Shown here piece by piece: positions 7,774 through 15,955 of a stretch of DNA of 64,000 bases. How positions within the stretch are numbered: the stretch's first letter is position 1; each line of letters starts with the position of its first letter. A program made the translations under genes and the position numbers. Origin of the DNA: JANXMY01 sp965246745 (GTDB lineage: Bacteria > Armatimonadota > Armatimonadia > Armatimonadales > Capsulimonadaceae); assembly GCA_965246745.1 (NCBI GenBank), contig OZ251980.1:1302001-1366000 (forward strand). The letters are read 5' to 3'. The notes beneath the pieces are model-generated. The model saw nothing but the letters and a program-made list of their open reading frames with translations. It was not told the DNA's origin and made no database searches.

Positions 7774-9105
7774 TTGACGACCAAAGTGGGTCTGGTGCAG
7801 CTCGGGTGCGCGAAAAATCAGGTGGACGGCGAGGAAATGCTCGGCGCTCTCGCGGGAACGCGCGGCGAGTCCGTGCAGTTTGTCGCGGACAAAGCGGACG
7901 CCGATGTTTTGATTGTCAACACCTGCGGGTTTATCGAATCGGCCAAAGAAGAAAGCATCGCGGCGATACTTGACGCCGTCCGGCGCAAGGGGCGCGGGCA
8001 GGTGGCGAAAGTCATTGTCACGGGCTGTTTGGCCCAGCGCTACGGCAGCGATTTGGCGAAAGAAATCCCGGAAGTGGATGCGTTTCTCGGCATCGAAAGC
8101 GGGCCGAGCATCGGGAGTGCCGTGTTTGGGTCCCGGCCCCGGCAGATCAACTTGGTTGAGGCCGTGGCCGACAAGTATCCCCTCATTCCCCAGGCCCGGT
8201 TACGCGCGACGGCGACGCCGTGGACGGCGTACCTGAAAATCTCCGAAGGCTGCGACCACGCGTGTACGTTCTGCGCTATTCCCGGCATTCGCGGCAAGCA
8301 TCGGTCGAAGCCCATCGAGCGCCTAGTCGAAGAAGCGCGGCAGCTTGCGGCGTCGGGCGCGAAAGAATTGAACTTAGTCGCGCAGGACACGACCGCTTAC
8401 GGCATGGACCTGTACGGGCGTCTTGCGCTTCCCGAGCTGCTCACGGCCTTGTCGGACGTGGGCGGCATTCAGTGGCTTCGCCTGCTGTACTGCTACCCGA
8501 CGATGGTGCGCCAGCCGCTGTTAGATGTTCTGCGCGATTATCCTAAAGTCATCTCCTATATTGACATGCCCTTGCAGCACGGCGACGACGGCATGCTCAA
8601 AGCCATGAAGCGCGGCGGGTCAGTCAATCAGTACAAGCGGCTGTTTGCAAAAATGCGCGAAACGCTGCCCGAGCTGACCCTGCGGACGACATTTCTGGTC
8701 GGCTTTCCCGGCGAGACCGACGCTCAGTTTGACAACTTGCTCGGCTTTGTGCGCGAGATGCGCTTTGACCGATTGGGCGTCTTTACCTACTCCGCCGAAG
8801 AAGGCACTCCGGCGTTTGCCCTCGGCAGCCCCGTCCCCCCGAAAGTCATGCGGGCGCGGCGCGACGCCCTGATGGCGGCGCAGCAGGAAATCAGTCTCCA
8901 AAGCAACCAAAGCTGGCTCGGGCGTGATTTCACGGTGCTGATTGAAGCCCGGCGCGGCCCGGACGCCGTGGGCCGGTCGTTTCGCGATGCCCCGGAGATT
9001 GACGGCACGGTGACGGTGACGGGCTGCGACGCCGCGCCGGGGGCGTTTGTCCAGGCCCGCGTGACGGCAGCCGAGCCTTACGATTTAACGGCGACGGCGA
9101 TTTGA
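7774..9105 (+). CDS. rimO: Ribosomal protein uS12 methylthiotransferase RimO
   Basis: A protein of 443 aa. The N-terminal methylthiotransferase domain starts VGLVQLGCAKNQVDGEEMLG with cysteines for the second cluster (LGCAKNQ; VNTCGFIESAKEE; VTGCLAQRY). The radical SAM motif CDHACTFC lies mid-protein, and a TRAM domain ends the chain. The FIESAKEE and DLYG context favours RimO over the tRNA enzyme MiaB. It would add a methylthio group to an aspartate of S12 in the cytoplasm. The start is TTG at 7774 with GAGGGAAG upstream. The gene has its own promoter. Confidence 0.93.
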   Translation: MTTKVGLVQLGCAKNQVDGEEMLGALAGTRGESVQFVADKADADVLIVNTCGFIESAKEESIAAILDAVRRKGRGQVAKVIVTGCLAQRYGSDLAKEIPEVDAFLGIESGPSIGSAVFGSRPRQINLVEAVADKYPLIPQARLRATATPWTAYLKISEGCDHACTFCAIPGIRGKHRSKPIERLVEEARQLAASGAKELNLVAQDTTAYGMDLYGRLALPELLTALSDVGGIQWLRLLYCYPTMVRQPLLDVLRDYPKVISYIDMPLQHGDDGMLKAMKRGGSVNQYKRLFAKMRETLPELTLRTTFLVGFPGETDAQFDNLLGFVREMRFDRLGVFTYSAEEGTPAFALGSPVPPKVMRARRDALMAAQQEISLQSNQSWLGRDFTVLIEARRGPDAVGRSFRDAPEIDGTVTVTGCDAAPGAFVQARVTAAEPYDLTATAI

Positions 9106-9123
9106 TGACAGTTGATAACACGG

Positions 9124-9268
9124 GCGCGAGGGCTGCCACGGAATAAATTCCGAGGCTGTAATAAACCAGCGTCGCGGCGACGCAAGACTTCAAAGTGACT
9201 CGGCTCTTGTGTCGCTTCGACACTGGTTTGTCCCAGCCTCGGAATTTATTCCGTGGCAGCCCTCGCGC
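9124..9268. repeat. Long palindromic repeat, family 1, copy b
   Basis: The best-preserved copy. Outer arms from GCGCGAGGGCTGCCACGG to CCGTGGCAGCCCTCGCGC are perfect inverted repeats, continuing inward as AATAAATTCCGAGGCT. Inner arms carry AAACCAGCGTCG and ACACTGGTTT. It fills the gap between rimO and the next gene. Confidence 0.85.
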
Positions 9269-9309
9269 CTCCGGCCTGACCACTTTACTTTACTCTTTGA
9301 GGAGACCGC

Positions 9310-11256
9310 ATGGCGACACCCCGCACATCTGAGAAATCAGCATCTGAAAAAAAGACCACCAAGAAAGCCGTTGCGAACACGGCAGCGGCGGCAAACCCGC
9401 AGGAAGCGCTGGCGTCCGAGCTTCTCACCACGCTGCTCCACCGCGCCCTGGTCCGCCTCGGCGAGCCGGCCCGGATCGGCGACATCGCCCGCGAAGTCGG
9501 CGACGATGCCGTCACCCCCGCCCTCGCCCGGCGGCAGATGGAAACGTCGCCCCGCCGCTTCGCTCCCGTGGACCGCCGCTGGGACATCACCAGCCGGTAT
9601 TTGGACAAAACCAAGCCGCTCGAGCGCACCCTGGAAGAAGTGATCGCGGTCTACGGCGCACCGATCCCCGCCGACGATGTCGCGGGCGAGCTGGCCCAGA
9701 TCACCGGCCGGGTCAAAGACGCCTACACCGAAGTCGCCGCCCGGCTGCTGCGCGGGACGCCGTTCTTTCCCATCGCCGGCGGCCTTGCCTACGGCCTGCG
9801 CTCGTGGCTGCTCGATTTGACCTCCGAGCGCGAAGACGACGTGCTGTTTTACAACTACTTGAATGCCGAAAAGCTGGCCCCGTTTCAAGCGGCGTCCCAA
9901 AACCTCGACTGGGAGCTGAACCCCACCGGCGCGGCGCACACGCTGGTTTCGGCAGGCGGCGGGCAGCCGGTAGACAACCGCATCCTGCAATACTTCGCGT
10001 GGAAATCTTTAGGCGACGACTTTGACGGCGCGGCGATTTACGATGCGATTGCCACCGACCGGGAAACGTTTCTCGCGCTTTCCGACCACCGCTGGCTGCT
10101 GCGCGAGTCGCTCGGCCCGGTGCAGGCGCTGTGGCGCACCCAGGCCGAAGCCGCCGCGCTGATGGCCCCTGAGGAGCCGGCGGCGATTGCCCTCGAAGCC
10201 GCCCCGGCGATGGCCGCCGCCGCGAAGCCGCTGGAGGTGACGTCGGAGGATGCCGAAGAGCTGCGAAGCTACTTTGACGGCCGCGAGGATTATGCCCGCG
10301 CCGGCGACCTGCTGACCCAGATTTTTGAACTCCGGCCCGGCAGCCCGACATTTGCCGCCGATACCGAAACCCTCGCCTCGTATCTGCGCTCGCGCCCCGA
10401 CGAGTTTCAATGGGTCGGCACCGACAGGTTCCGCGCCCCCGGCACCCTGCCGCCGTATCTCGGGCAGCTCCCGGAATCGCTGGCGTTCCCCGCCCTGCCG
10501 CGCTTTGAGACCGCCGACGGCGAGATTTTGGACCAGATGCTGGCCGACGCCGGATTTGAGCCGGGCCTGCAAACCGAGATTTTGGACCCGGTCGCCCAGG
10601 ATGTCAACGATCAGGACCCCGCCGATGCGACCCTGTGGCCCGAAGGCGCGGCGGCTGACGCCCCCCGTCTGCGGCTGGTGGTCAAAGCCCATCATAAAGA
10701 GATCGGGACATTTCCGCTGGCCCAAATCCCGCCCGGATTTTTCCCCGTCGGGCCGAACATCGCCGAGCTGACCCTGCGCGACTCCGCCGGCGCGGGCTAT
10801 CCGGTGTATGTGGATTACGATGTGCAATTAGTCTACGGCCTGTTTGATGTTTACGCCGAAGTCGCCGCCGAGTCCGGCGCGGTGGTGTATTTAGAGAAAA
10901 CCGACACGCCCGGCGAGTACAAGTTCGCCGACGAAAACGAGACCGATGCGAATGTCTTTGTCAGCCCGGCCCGGATGGAAGAGCTGCTGGACTTCCGCAG
11001 CGAAGTGGAAGGCGGCGCGGCGATCTCGACGTATGACATCGCCCGGCGCATCTTGACCCACTACGGCAAGGGCCTGTCGTTTCTGGCCCTGCTCACCGAA
11101 GTGAACCTTGTCCGCCGCACCCCCCGCCGCCTCCTAGCCAGCATCCTCAGCGGCTATTCGGCGTTCACACGCGGCGCGAACAAGTGGAAGTTCGACGCAA
11201 AAAAAGAGCCGGAAGGCTTCGATGCCGGCAAAACGGAGTTTATCGTCAAGAAGTAA
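9310..11256 (+). CDS. Unknown 648-aa cytoplasmic protein with winged-helix-like N-terminus
   Basis: The chain starts with a low-complexity Lys/Ala tail (about residues 1-30), followed by LLHRALVRLGEPARIGDIAR and VIAVYGAPIPADDVAGELAQ, two segments that look like tandem winged-helix modules of the HARE/RpoE-delta kind. The rest is acidic and rich in Pro and Ala, with no signal peptide, membrane segment or catalytic motif I recognise. TGAGGAG precedes the ATG and a strong terminator follows, so it is a monocistronic gene. A nucleic-acid-associated role is only a guess. Confidence 0.75.
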   Translation: MATPRTSEKSASEKKTTKKAVANTAAAANPQEALASELLTTLLHRALVRLGEPARIGDIAREVGDDAVTPALARRQMETSPRRFAPVDRRWDITSRYLDKTKPLERTLEEVIAVYGAPIPADDVAGELAQITGRVKDAYTEVAARLLRGTPFFPIAGGLAYGLRSWLLDLTSEREDDVLFYNYLNAEKLAPFQAASQNLDWELNPTGAAHTLVSAGGGQPVDNRILQYFAWKSLGDDFDGAAIYDAIATDRETFLALSDHRWLLRESLGPVQALWRTQAEAAALMAPEEPAAIALEAAPAMAAAAKPLEVTSEDAEELRSYFDGREDYARAGDLLTQIFELRPGSPTFAADTETLASYLRSRPDEFQWVGTDRFRAPGTLPPYLGQLPESLAFPALPRFETADGEILDQMLADAGFEPGLQTEILDPVAQDVNDQDPADATLWPEGAAADAPRLRLVVKAHHKEIGTFPLAQIPPGFFPVGPNIAELTLRDSAGAGYPVYVDYDVQLVYGLFDVYAEVAAESGAVVYLEKTDTPGEYKFADENETDANVFVSPARMEELLDFRSEVEGGAAISTYDIARRILTHYGKGLSFLALLTEVNLVRRTPRRLLASILSGYSAFTRGANKWKFDAKKEPEGFDAGKTEFIVKK

Positions 11257-11275
11257 GCAACAGGCCGTGCCAGAG

Positions 11276-11307
11276 AAAAGCCCGGTGCAGTCTGCACCGG
11301 GCTTTTT
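11276..11307 (+). terminator. Rho-independent terminator after the 648-aa protein gene
   Basis: Stem AGCCCGGTGCAG/CTGCACCGGGCT with a short loop and T5 tail, 20 nt after the stop codon. Confidence 0.85.
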
Positions 11308-11308
11308 C

Positions 11309-11422
11309 GCCGGGGTTGTAGAAAACCCCGGCAGGAAAATGTCCTTCGGACATGGGAACAGACCGCGCCTGCAATCTTCGTGCAAAGCACACCGCTTTGC
11401 CGGGGTTTTCTACAACCCCGGC
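11309..11422. repeat. Palindromic repeat doublet, family 5
   Basis: Two hairpins, each with GCCGGGG and CCCCGGC arms around GTTGTAGAAAAC, lie in inverted orientation at 11309-11332 and 11399-11422. They enclose about 65 bp containing smaller hairpins. The right arm ends one base before the stop codon of the nucleotidyltransferase gene. Confidence 0.8.
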
Positions 11423-11423
11423 C

Positions 11424-12476
11424 TTACATCTTTGCCGTCATCCGCCGGGTCGGGTCCACAATGTTTGCGTCAAACACCGCGACATTGGACTGCACCTGCG
11501 CCCCCGTGCCGACCACGCAGCACTCCAGATGCGTCCCCGCCGACACGCGGGCATTCTGCCAAGTGATCGTATCTTTCAGCGTCGCGCCCGCCTCGACCAC
11601 CGTGCCGTCGCCGAGGATTACGTTCCCCAGCAGCTTCGCGCCCGCGCCGACCGTGACATGGTCGCCGAAAGCGCACGGACCGACAATCTCCGCCGACGGG
11701 TCTATCTGCACCCCATCGCCGTGCCGGATGCCCGGCGCAACTTCGCGCCCGGCAAGCTCCAGATGCACCAGGCCATTGAGCGCATCGAAGTTCGTCTGCC
11801 GGTACACCTGCAAGTTGCCGACATCTTTCCAGTACGACCGGGTCGAAAAGCCGTACAGCGGGCGGCCCTCGGCCAGAAGCTGCGGGAAAACCTCGTTGCC
11901 GAAGCCGTAAAATGTGTCCGGGGGAATGAGATCAAAGACGCCCGGCTCAAACACATAGACGCCGGTGTTCGCCATCTTGGAAAACACGTCGCCGCCCTTC
12001 GGCTTTTCGAGAAACCGCGTGATGCGCCCATCGTCATCGGTCACGACAATGCCGAACTGCGACGGGTCCTCTACCAGCGTCGTCGCAATCGTCGAGGCCG
12101 CTTTCTTTTCCCGGTGCAGCGCCATCAGCCCCGACAAGTCAATATCCGAAATATCGTCGCCGCCGACCACCAAAAACGTTTCGCCATTAAAAAAGTCCTG
12201 CGACCGCTTGACACTCCCCGCATCCCCCCACAGCTTGTCTTCATGCGCGTAGGAAATCTTCACCCCGAGCCGCGAACCGTCCCCCAGCCCGTCTTCAATC
12301 ACCGAGCCGAGATAATGCACGTTGACGCGAATGTCATCAAACCCGTGCTTCTTCAAATCCAAAACAATATGCTCAATCACAGGCCGGTTGACAATCGGCA
12401 CCATCGGTTTCGGAATTGCGCGGGTGAGCGGGTCAAGCCGTGAGCCGACCCCCGCCGCCAGTATCATCGCCTTCAT
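11424..12476 (-). CDS. Sugar nucleotidyltransferase with left-handed beta-helix tail
   Basis: A protein of 350 aa. MKAMILAAGVGSRLDPLTRA and IPKPMVPI give the nucleotide-binding and Lys motifs of NTP transferases; VVGGDDISDIDL holds the metal-binding aspartates. From about residue 250, hexapeptide-like repeats (DPSAEIVGPCAFGDHVTVGA) form a beta-helix. This architecture matches GDP-mannose or glucose-1-phosphate nucleotidyltransferases that activate sugars for surface polysaccharide. Nearby DegT and ManC genes support that pathway. The exact sugar and nucleotide are not determined. Confidence 0.85.
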   Translation of the reverse strand: MKAMILAAGVGSRLDPLTRAIPKPMVPIVNRPVIEHIVLDLKKHGFDDIRVNVHYLGSVIEDGLGDGSRLGVKISYAHEDKLWGDAGSVKRSQDFFNGETFLVVGGDDISDIDLSGLMALHREKKAASTIATTLVEDPSQFGIVVTDDDGRITRFLEKPKGGDVFSKMANTGVYVFEPGVFDLIPPDTFYGFGNEVFPQLLAEGRPLYGFSTRSYWKDVGNLQVYRQTNFDALNGLVHLELAGREVAPGIRHGDGVQIDPSAEIVGPCAFGDHVTVGAGAKLLGNVILGDGTVVEAGATLKDTITWQNARVSAGTHLECCVVGTGAQVQSNVAVFDANIVDPTRRMTAKM

Positions 12477-12513
12477 GTGTGTCTCCTCAGATCGCTGCTT
12501 CTAACCAAAGCCT

Positions 12514-12930
12514 TTATTCCAGCGCGATTTCCCGAAGCTCTGTCAGAGAAAATCGGCAATAATTGACCATGCAGCAATCAGAAACTTCCGTGCCGATTGC
12601 ATGTCCGTTGATGCAAAACCAATTACAGCCTACGTTACCGCCGTAACCGCAACATCCTCGGTCTTTAGTATTTTGTAACGTCGGATGCTGATCATAGAGA
12701 TCATTAGCATTGAAAAGCACTTCACTCGGCGCGATAGAAAGACTTTCAACACCAATGCCCGCCGCCAGTAGTGCATCGCTGAGTGCATAGCAGCCGGCAG
12801 AAACGAGCTGAGGAGGATCATAATAATTCTCCCCAACAGCAGTTTGCAGTCGGGTCAGGTCTTCAAGAAGTTCCAGCGGCTTTGTAACCTCAGTGGCACA
12901 ATGCCTACAGATAAATATGGCTCTGTTCAT
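12514..12930 (-). CDS. Cysteine-rich hypothetical protein
   Basis: A protein of 138 aa starting MNRAIFICRHCATEVTKPLE. It has a CRHC pair near the start and a second Cys/Gly-rich patch (RGCCGYGGNVGCNWFCINGH), followed by SDCCMVNYC, so a structural zinc site is plausible. Its ATG overlaps the stop of the upstream DUF2442 gene (ATGA), so the two are translationally coupled. Codon use is AT-richer than the neighbours. I do not recognise a family. Confidence 0.65.
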   Translation of the reverse strand: MNRAIFICRHCATEVTKPLELLEDLTRLQTAVGENYYDPPQLVSAGCYALSDALLAAGIGVESLSIAPSEVLFNANDLYDQHPTLQNTKDRGCCGYGGNVGCNWFCINGHAIGTEVSDCCMVNYCRFSLTELREIALE

Positions 12931-13217
12931 GGCTGTTTCTGACGCCGGGGCGAGGGTGCGCCTCGCAGTAGTCCTGCCGTGTTTAAATCCTCATCTATTT
13001 CCGGCCAGTGCAGGCCGTAGCCACCGCCGCTGATCTGCCAGTTCTGCCGCTGCGCGTCGCCCGCATCTTGCAGGCGCGGATACCAGTAGAGCGGCACGGT
13101 AATGACCCGGCTGTCCATGAGCGCAACACTGAGGGTATCTTCGGTAAACTCTACTGACGCGACCCGCTCATCGGCCTTCAGCGGCGGGTTAGGGTTGTCC
13201 AGGGCCAAAGTCGTCAT
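12927..13217 (-). CDS. DUF2442 domain protein
   Basis: A protein of 96 aa starting MTTLALDNPNPPLKADERVA with GGAGGCTCC upstream of the ATG at 13217. The motif VPLYWYPRL, then NWQISGGGYGLHWPEIDEDL, is diagnostic of DUF2442, a small family often found beside DUF4160 proteins in toxin-antitoxin-like pairs. Here the partner is instead the coupled cysteine-rich gene. Its role is unknown. Confidence 0.85.
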   Translation of the reverse strand: MTTLALDNPNPPLKADERVASVEFTEDTLSVALMDSRVITVPLYWYPRLQDAGDAQRQNWQISGGGYGLHWPEIDEDLNTAGLLRGAPSPRRQKQP

Positions 13218-13243
13218 TCGGAGCCTCCGTGAGACCCGCAGAG

Positions 13244-13370
13244 GCCACGGCATAAATGCCGAGGCTGAACAAACCACCGTCGAAGCGACGGAAGACCAAC
13301 TTCGCTGGGTGTATTATTCTTGTGTCGCCGCGACACCGGTTTTTCCGAGCCTCGGCATTTATGCCGTGGC
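13244..13370. repeat. Long palindromic repeat, family 1, copy c
   Basis: Outer arms GCCACGGCATAAATGCCGAG and CTCGGCATTTATGCCGTGGC are perfect inverted repeats; inner arms run AAACCACCGTCG to CGACACCGGTTT. It separates DUF2442 from the DegT gene. Confidence 0.85.
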
Positions 13371-13389
13371 GGCTTCGCCCGCTTAACCC

Positions 13390-14505
13390 CTACTCAAAAA
13401 ACGCCCGCACGGCGTCTGCCGCAAACTCGGCCTGTTCGTGGGACAATTCGGGGTGGACCGGCAGGGACAAAACTTCTTGGGACGCCCGTTCGCTTTCGGG
13501 CAGGTCGCCTGCTTTATACCCGAGAAACGCATACGCTTCCTGCAAATGGATCGGCAGGGGGTAGTAGATGGCCGATTGGACGCCGCGCGAGGCTAAATGC
13601 TGCTGCAAGGCGTCGCGCCGGCCGTCCAAAACGCGGGTCGTGTATTGGTGGAAGATGTGATGGTTGTTCTGCTCGGTGCAGGGCAAAATTAACCCGTCAA
13701 TGCCGGACAGCGCGGTCTCGTAGAGCGCGGCGTTGGCGCGGCGCTGCGTGTTCCACTCGGGCAGGCGGCGGGCTTTGACCCGCAGCAGAGCGGCTTGGAG
13801 GCCGTCCAAACGCGAGCAGTAGCCGATCTCCTTGTGGAAGTAGCCTTTGCCGCCGCTCCCATGGAACCGCAGCAGCTTGACACGCTCGGCGAGGCCCGCG
13901 TCATCGGTCAGCACCATGCCGCCGTCGCCGCACGCGCCGAGGTTTTTGGTCGGGTAAAACGACAGCGTGTTTGCGTCACCCCACGCCCCGAGCGGCTTGC
14001 CGGCGTGCAGCGCTCCGATGGCCTGAGCGGCGTCACCCAAAATCTTGACCCCGTGCTTCTCCGAAATCTCGGCAAAGCGGGTCATGTCGGCAAGCTGCCC
14101 GAACAAATGCACCGGCAGGATGACTTTGGTTTTAGGGGTGATTTTGGCTTCGGCGTCGTCGGGGTCCAGATTAAACGTGCGCGGGTCAATGTCGGCGAAC
14201 ACCGGGGTCGCGCCGGCCAGGCAGATGCTTTCGCCGGTGGCGATAAACGTAAACGGCGGGGTAATCACTTCGTCGCCCGGCCCGACCCCCATGGCAAGCA
14301 GGGCCAGCAAAAGCGCATCGGTGCCGGAGTTGACCCCGAGGCCGTGCTGTGCGCCGCAAAAATCGGCAGTCTCGGCTTCAAACGCGGCGGCAGTTTTACC
14401 GAGGCCGCCGAAGTCGCACGCGGCCATGGTCTCGTCAAACGCCGCCCGCAGCTCGCCTTCCAACGCGCGGTGCTGAGAAAGTAAATCCGCCATCGGAACA
14501 TTCAT
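13390..14505 (-). CDS. DegT/DnrJ/EryC1/StrS family PLP-dependent sugar aminotransferase
   Basis: A protein of 371 aa. The PLP lysine lies in LSFYPTKNLGACGDGGMVLT; GVNSGTDALLLAL binds the cofactor phosphate; ILGDAAQAIGA holds the aspartate that contacts the pyridine nitrogen. These enzymes transaminate keto-sugar nucleotides to amino sugars for glycans or antibiotics. The start is ATG at 14505; a second in-frame ATG lies four codons on. Neighbouring ManC and nucleotidyltransferase genes on the same strand point to surface glycan assembly. Confidence 0.9.
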   Translation of the reverse strand: MNVPMADLLSQHRALEGELRAAFDETMAACDFGGLGKTAAAFEAETADFCGAQHGLGVNSGTDALLLALLAMGVGPGDEVITPPFTFIATGESICLAGATPVFADIDPRTFNLDPDDAEAKITPKTKVILPVHLFGQLADMTRFAEISEKHGVKILGDAAQAIGALHAGKPLGAWGDANTLSFYPTKNLGACGDGGMVLTDDAGLAERVKLLRFHGSGGKGYFHKEIGYCSRLDGLQAALLRVKARRLPEWNTQRRANAALYETALSGIDGLILPCTEQNNHHIFHQYTTRVLDGRRDALQQHLASRGVQSAIYYPLPIHLQEAYAFLGYKAGDLPESERASQEVLSLPVHPELSHEQAEFAADAVRAFFE

Positions 14506-14591
14506 GGAACAACCCTAACTAAATCACGTCTTAAATCAGTCTATTTTCACTCTGTTTGACAACCGAAACGAGCGATTGTTGCAGAAAAAAG

Positions 14592-14711
14592 TCCCCCCTG
14601 CCCCCAATAATGGGGGAGCCGGAGTGTAATCCGTAGGGGCGCTGCTTGCTGCGCCCTCTTGCCTTGCTGCGCCCTTTTCTCCGTCCGGCTCCCCAGAATT
14701 GGGGCGGGGGC
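14592..14711. repeat. Palindromic repeat, family 3, with embedded family 4 unit
   Basis: Left arm CCCCCAATAATGGGGGAGCC and right arm GGCTCCCCAGAATTGGGG form the ends. Between them is GTAGGGGCGCTGCTTGCTGC, a unit also found at 19956, 35021 and 35075. The right arm abuts the stop codon of manC. Confidence 0.75.
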
Positions 14712-15821
14712 CTACAGCAGCTCGTGCCGGCCCCGCGCTTTCAGCTCGTCCACAATCTTTTTGACTTCCTCCGAGCGCGATTTGGGGCAGATCAGCGTCG
14801 CGTCGGGCGTGTCAATCACAATCAGATCGTCCAGGCCGATAGTGGCAATGAGGCGCTGAGGGCTGTAAATCAGCGAGCCGTGGGTGTCCACGCCGACATG
14901 GTGGCCGATCACGACATTTTCGGCTTCTTTGCCCTCGGCGGACAAAATCTCGGCGAGGCGCTCCCACGACCCGACATCGTTCCAGCCGATGTCGGCGGGG
15001 ATGACCGCCACTTTCTCCGCTTTCTCGGCGATGCCGTAGTCCACCGAGATTTTGTCCAAAGTCGGGAAAATCTCCTGCATCAAGGCGTCAAAGCCGTCCG
15101 TGCCGTGGGCGGCGGCGAGCCGGGCAAAAGTGGGTTCCATCTGCGGCAGGTGGGCTTGGTAAAGCTCGCGCAGGGTGCGGACCGACGCGATAAACATGCC
15201 GGCGTTCCAGAAGTAGCCGCCGTCGCGCAAGTACTCTTCGGCGACTTCGCGCTTGGGCTTTTCTTTGAACTGCTTGACAGCGTACACGGGAACCCCGGCG
15301 GGGGTCTCGGCCCGCAGCGTTTCGCCGCTTTGGATATACCCGAAGCCGATGTCCGGGCCGGTCGGCGGGATGCCGAGCGTGACTAAGTAGCCGTCGGCGG
15401 CGGTCTCAGCCGCCGACTCCAAAATTTTCGCGAACTGCTCCGGGTGCAAAATCACATGGTCGGCGGGCAGGGTCGCCATGACCGCGTCGGGGCCGAGCGT
15501 TTTTTCGAGAATGGCCGCCATCAGGCCGATGGCAGGAGCCGAGTCGCGGCCTTCGGGTTCGCCGACAATGTTGCCGGGCGGCACTTCGGGAAGCTGAGCG
15601 CGGACCCCGTCGGCATGGCGGGCATTGGTGATGACAAACAGCCGCTCCGGCGGGACCAGCGACTCGACCCGGTCGGTGGTTTCCTGAAGCATGGTCCGCT
15701 CGCTGACAATGTCCAAAAACTGCTTCGGGGTCTGCTGCCGGGAGCGCGGCCACAGGCGGGTTCCGCCGCCTCCGGCGGGGACAACGACGGCAATCACGGG
15801 CTTAGGGTTGGGCTGGGTCAC
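14712..15821 (-). CDS. manC: Mannose-1-phosphate guanylyltransferase, short form
   Basis: A protein of 369 aa. VVPAGGGGTRLWPRSRQQTP followed by KQFLDI is the GTP-binding loop of ManC-type enzymes; FKEKPKREVAEEYL is the conserved FxEKP motif. It makes GDP-mannose from mannose-1-phosphate and GTP. The isomerase domain of bifunctional ManC/AlgA is absent, which is the common short form. I chose GTG at 15821; the longer in-frame start lacks family similarity before it. The product would feed GDP-sugar dependent glycan synthesis. Confidence 0.9.
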   Translation of the reverse strand: MTQPNPKPVIAVVVPAGGGGTRLWPRSRQQTPKQFLDIVSERTMLQETTDRVESLVPPERLFVITNARHADGVRAQLPEVPPGNIVGEPEGRDSAPAIGLMAAILEKTLGPDAVMATLPADHVILHPEQFAKILESAAETAADGYLVTLGIPPTGPDIGFGYIQSGETLRAETPAGVPVYAVKQFKEKPKREVAEEYLRDGGYFWNAGMFIASVRTLRELYQAHLPQMEPTFARLAAAHGTDGFDALMQEIFPTLDKISVDYGIAEKAEKVAVIPADIGWNDVGSWERLAEILSAEGKEAENVVIGHHVGVDTHGSLIYSPQRLIATIGLDDLIVIDTPDATLICPKSRSEEVKKIVDELKARGRHELL

Positions 15822-15938
15822 GGGCGGGCTTCTTTCAGGCAGATTTCTCGGCGGGCCGATGCCGGAAGTGTACCGAATTGCAGGGCAGGCTGTCAATCGG
15901 CCAGCCGACCCGTGAGCCGCCCCCTTGACCTGCCGTGC

Positions 15939-15944
15939 TACAAT
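15939..15944 (+). promoter_or_regulatory. Extended -10 promoter of the ABC-F gene
   Basis: TGCTACAAT with the hexamer ending 11 nt before the ATG. The transcript leader would be about 5 nt with no Shine-Dalgarno site. Confidence 0.55.
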
Positions 15945-15955
15945 AACTCTATATT

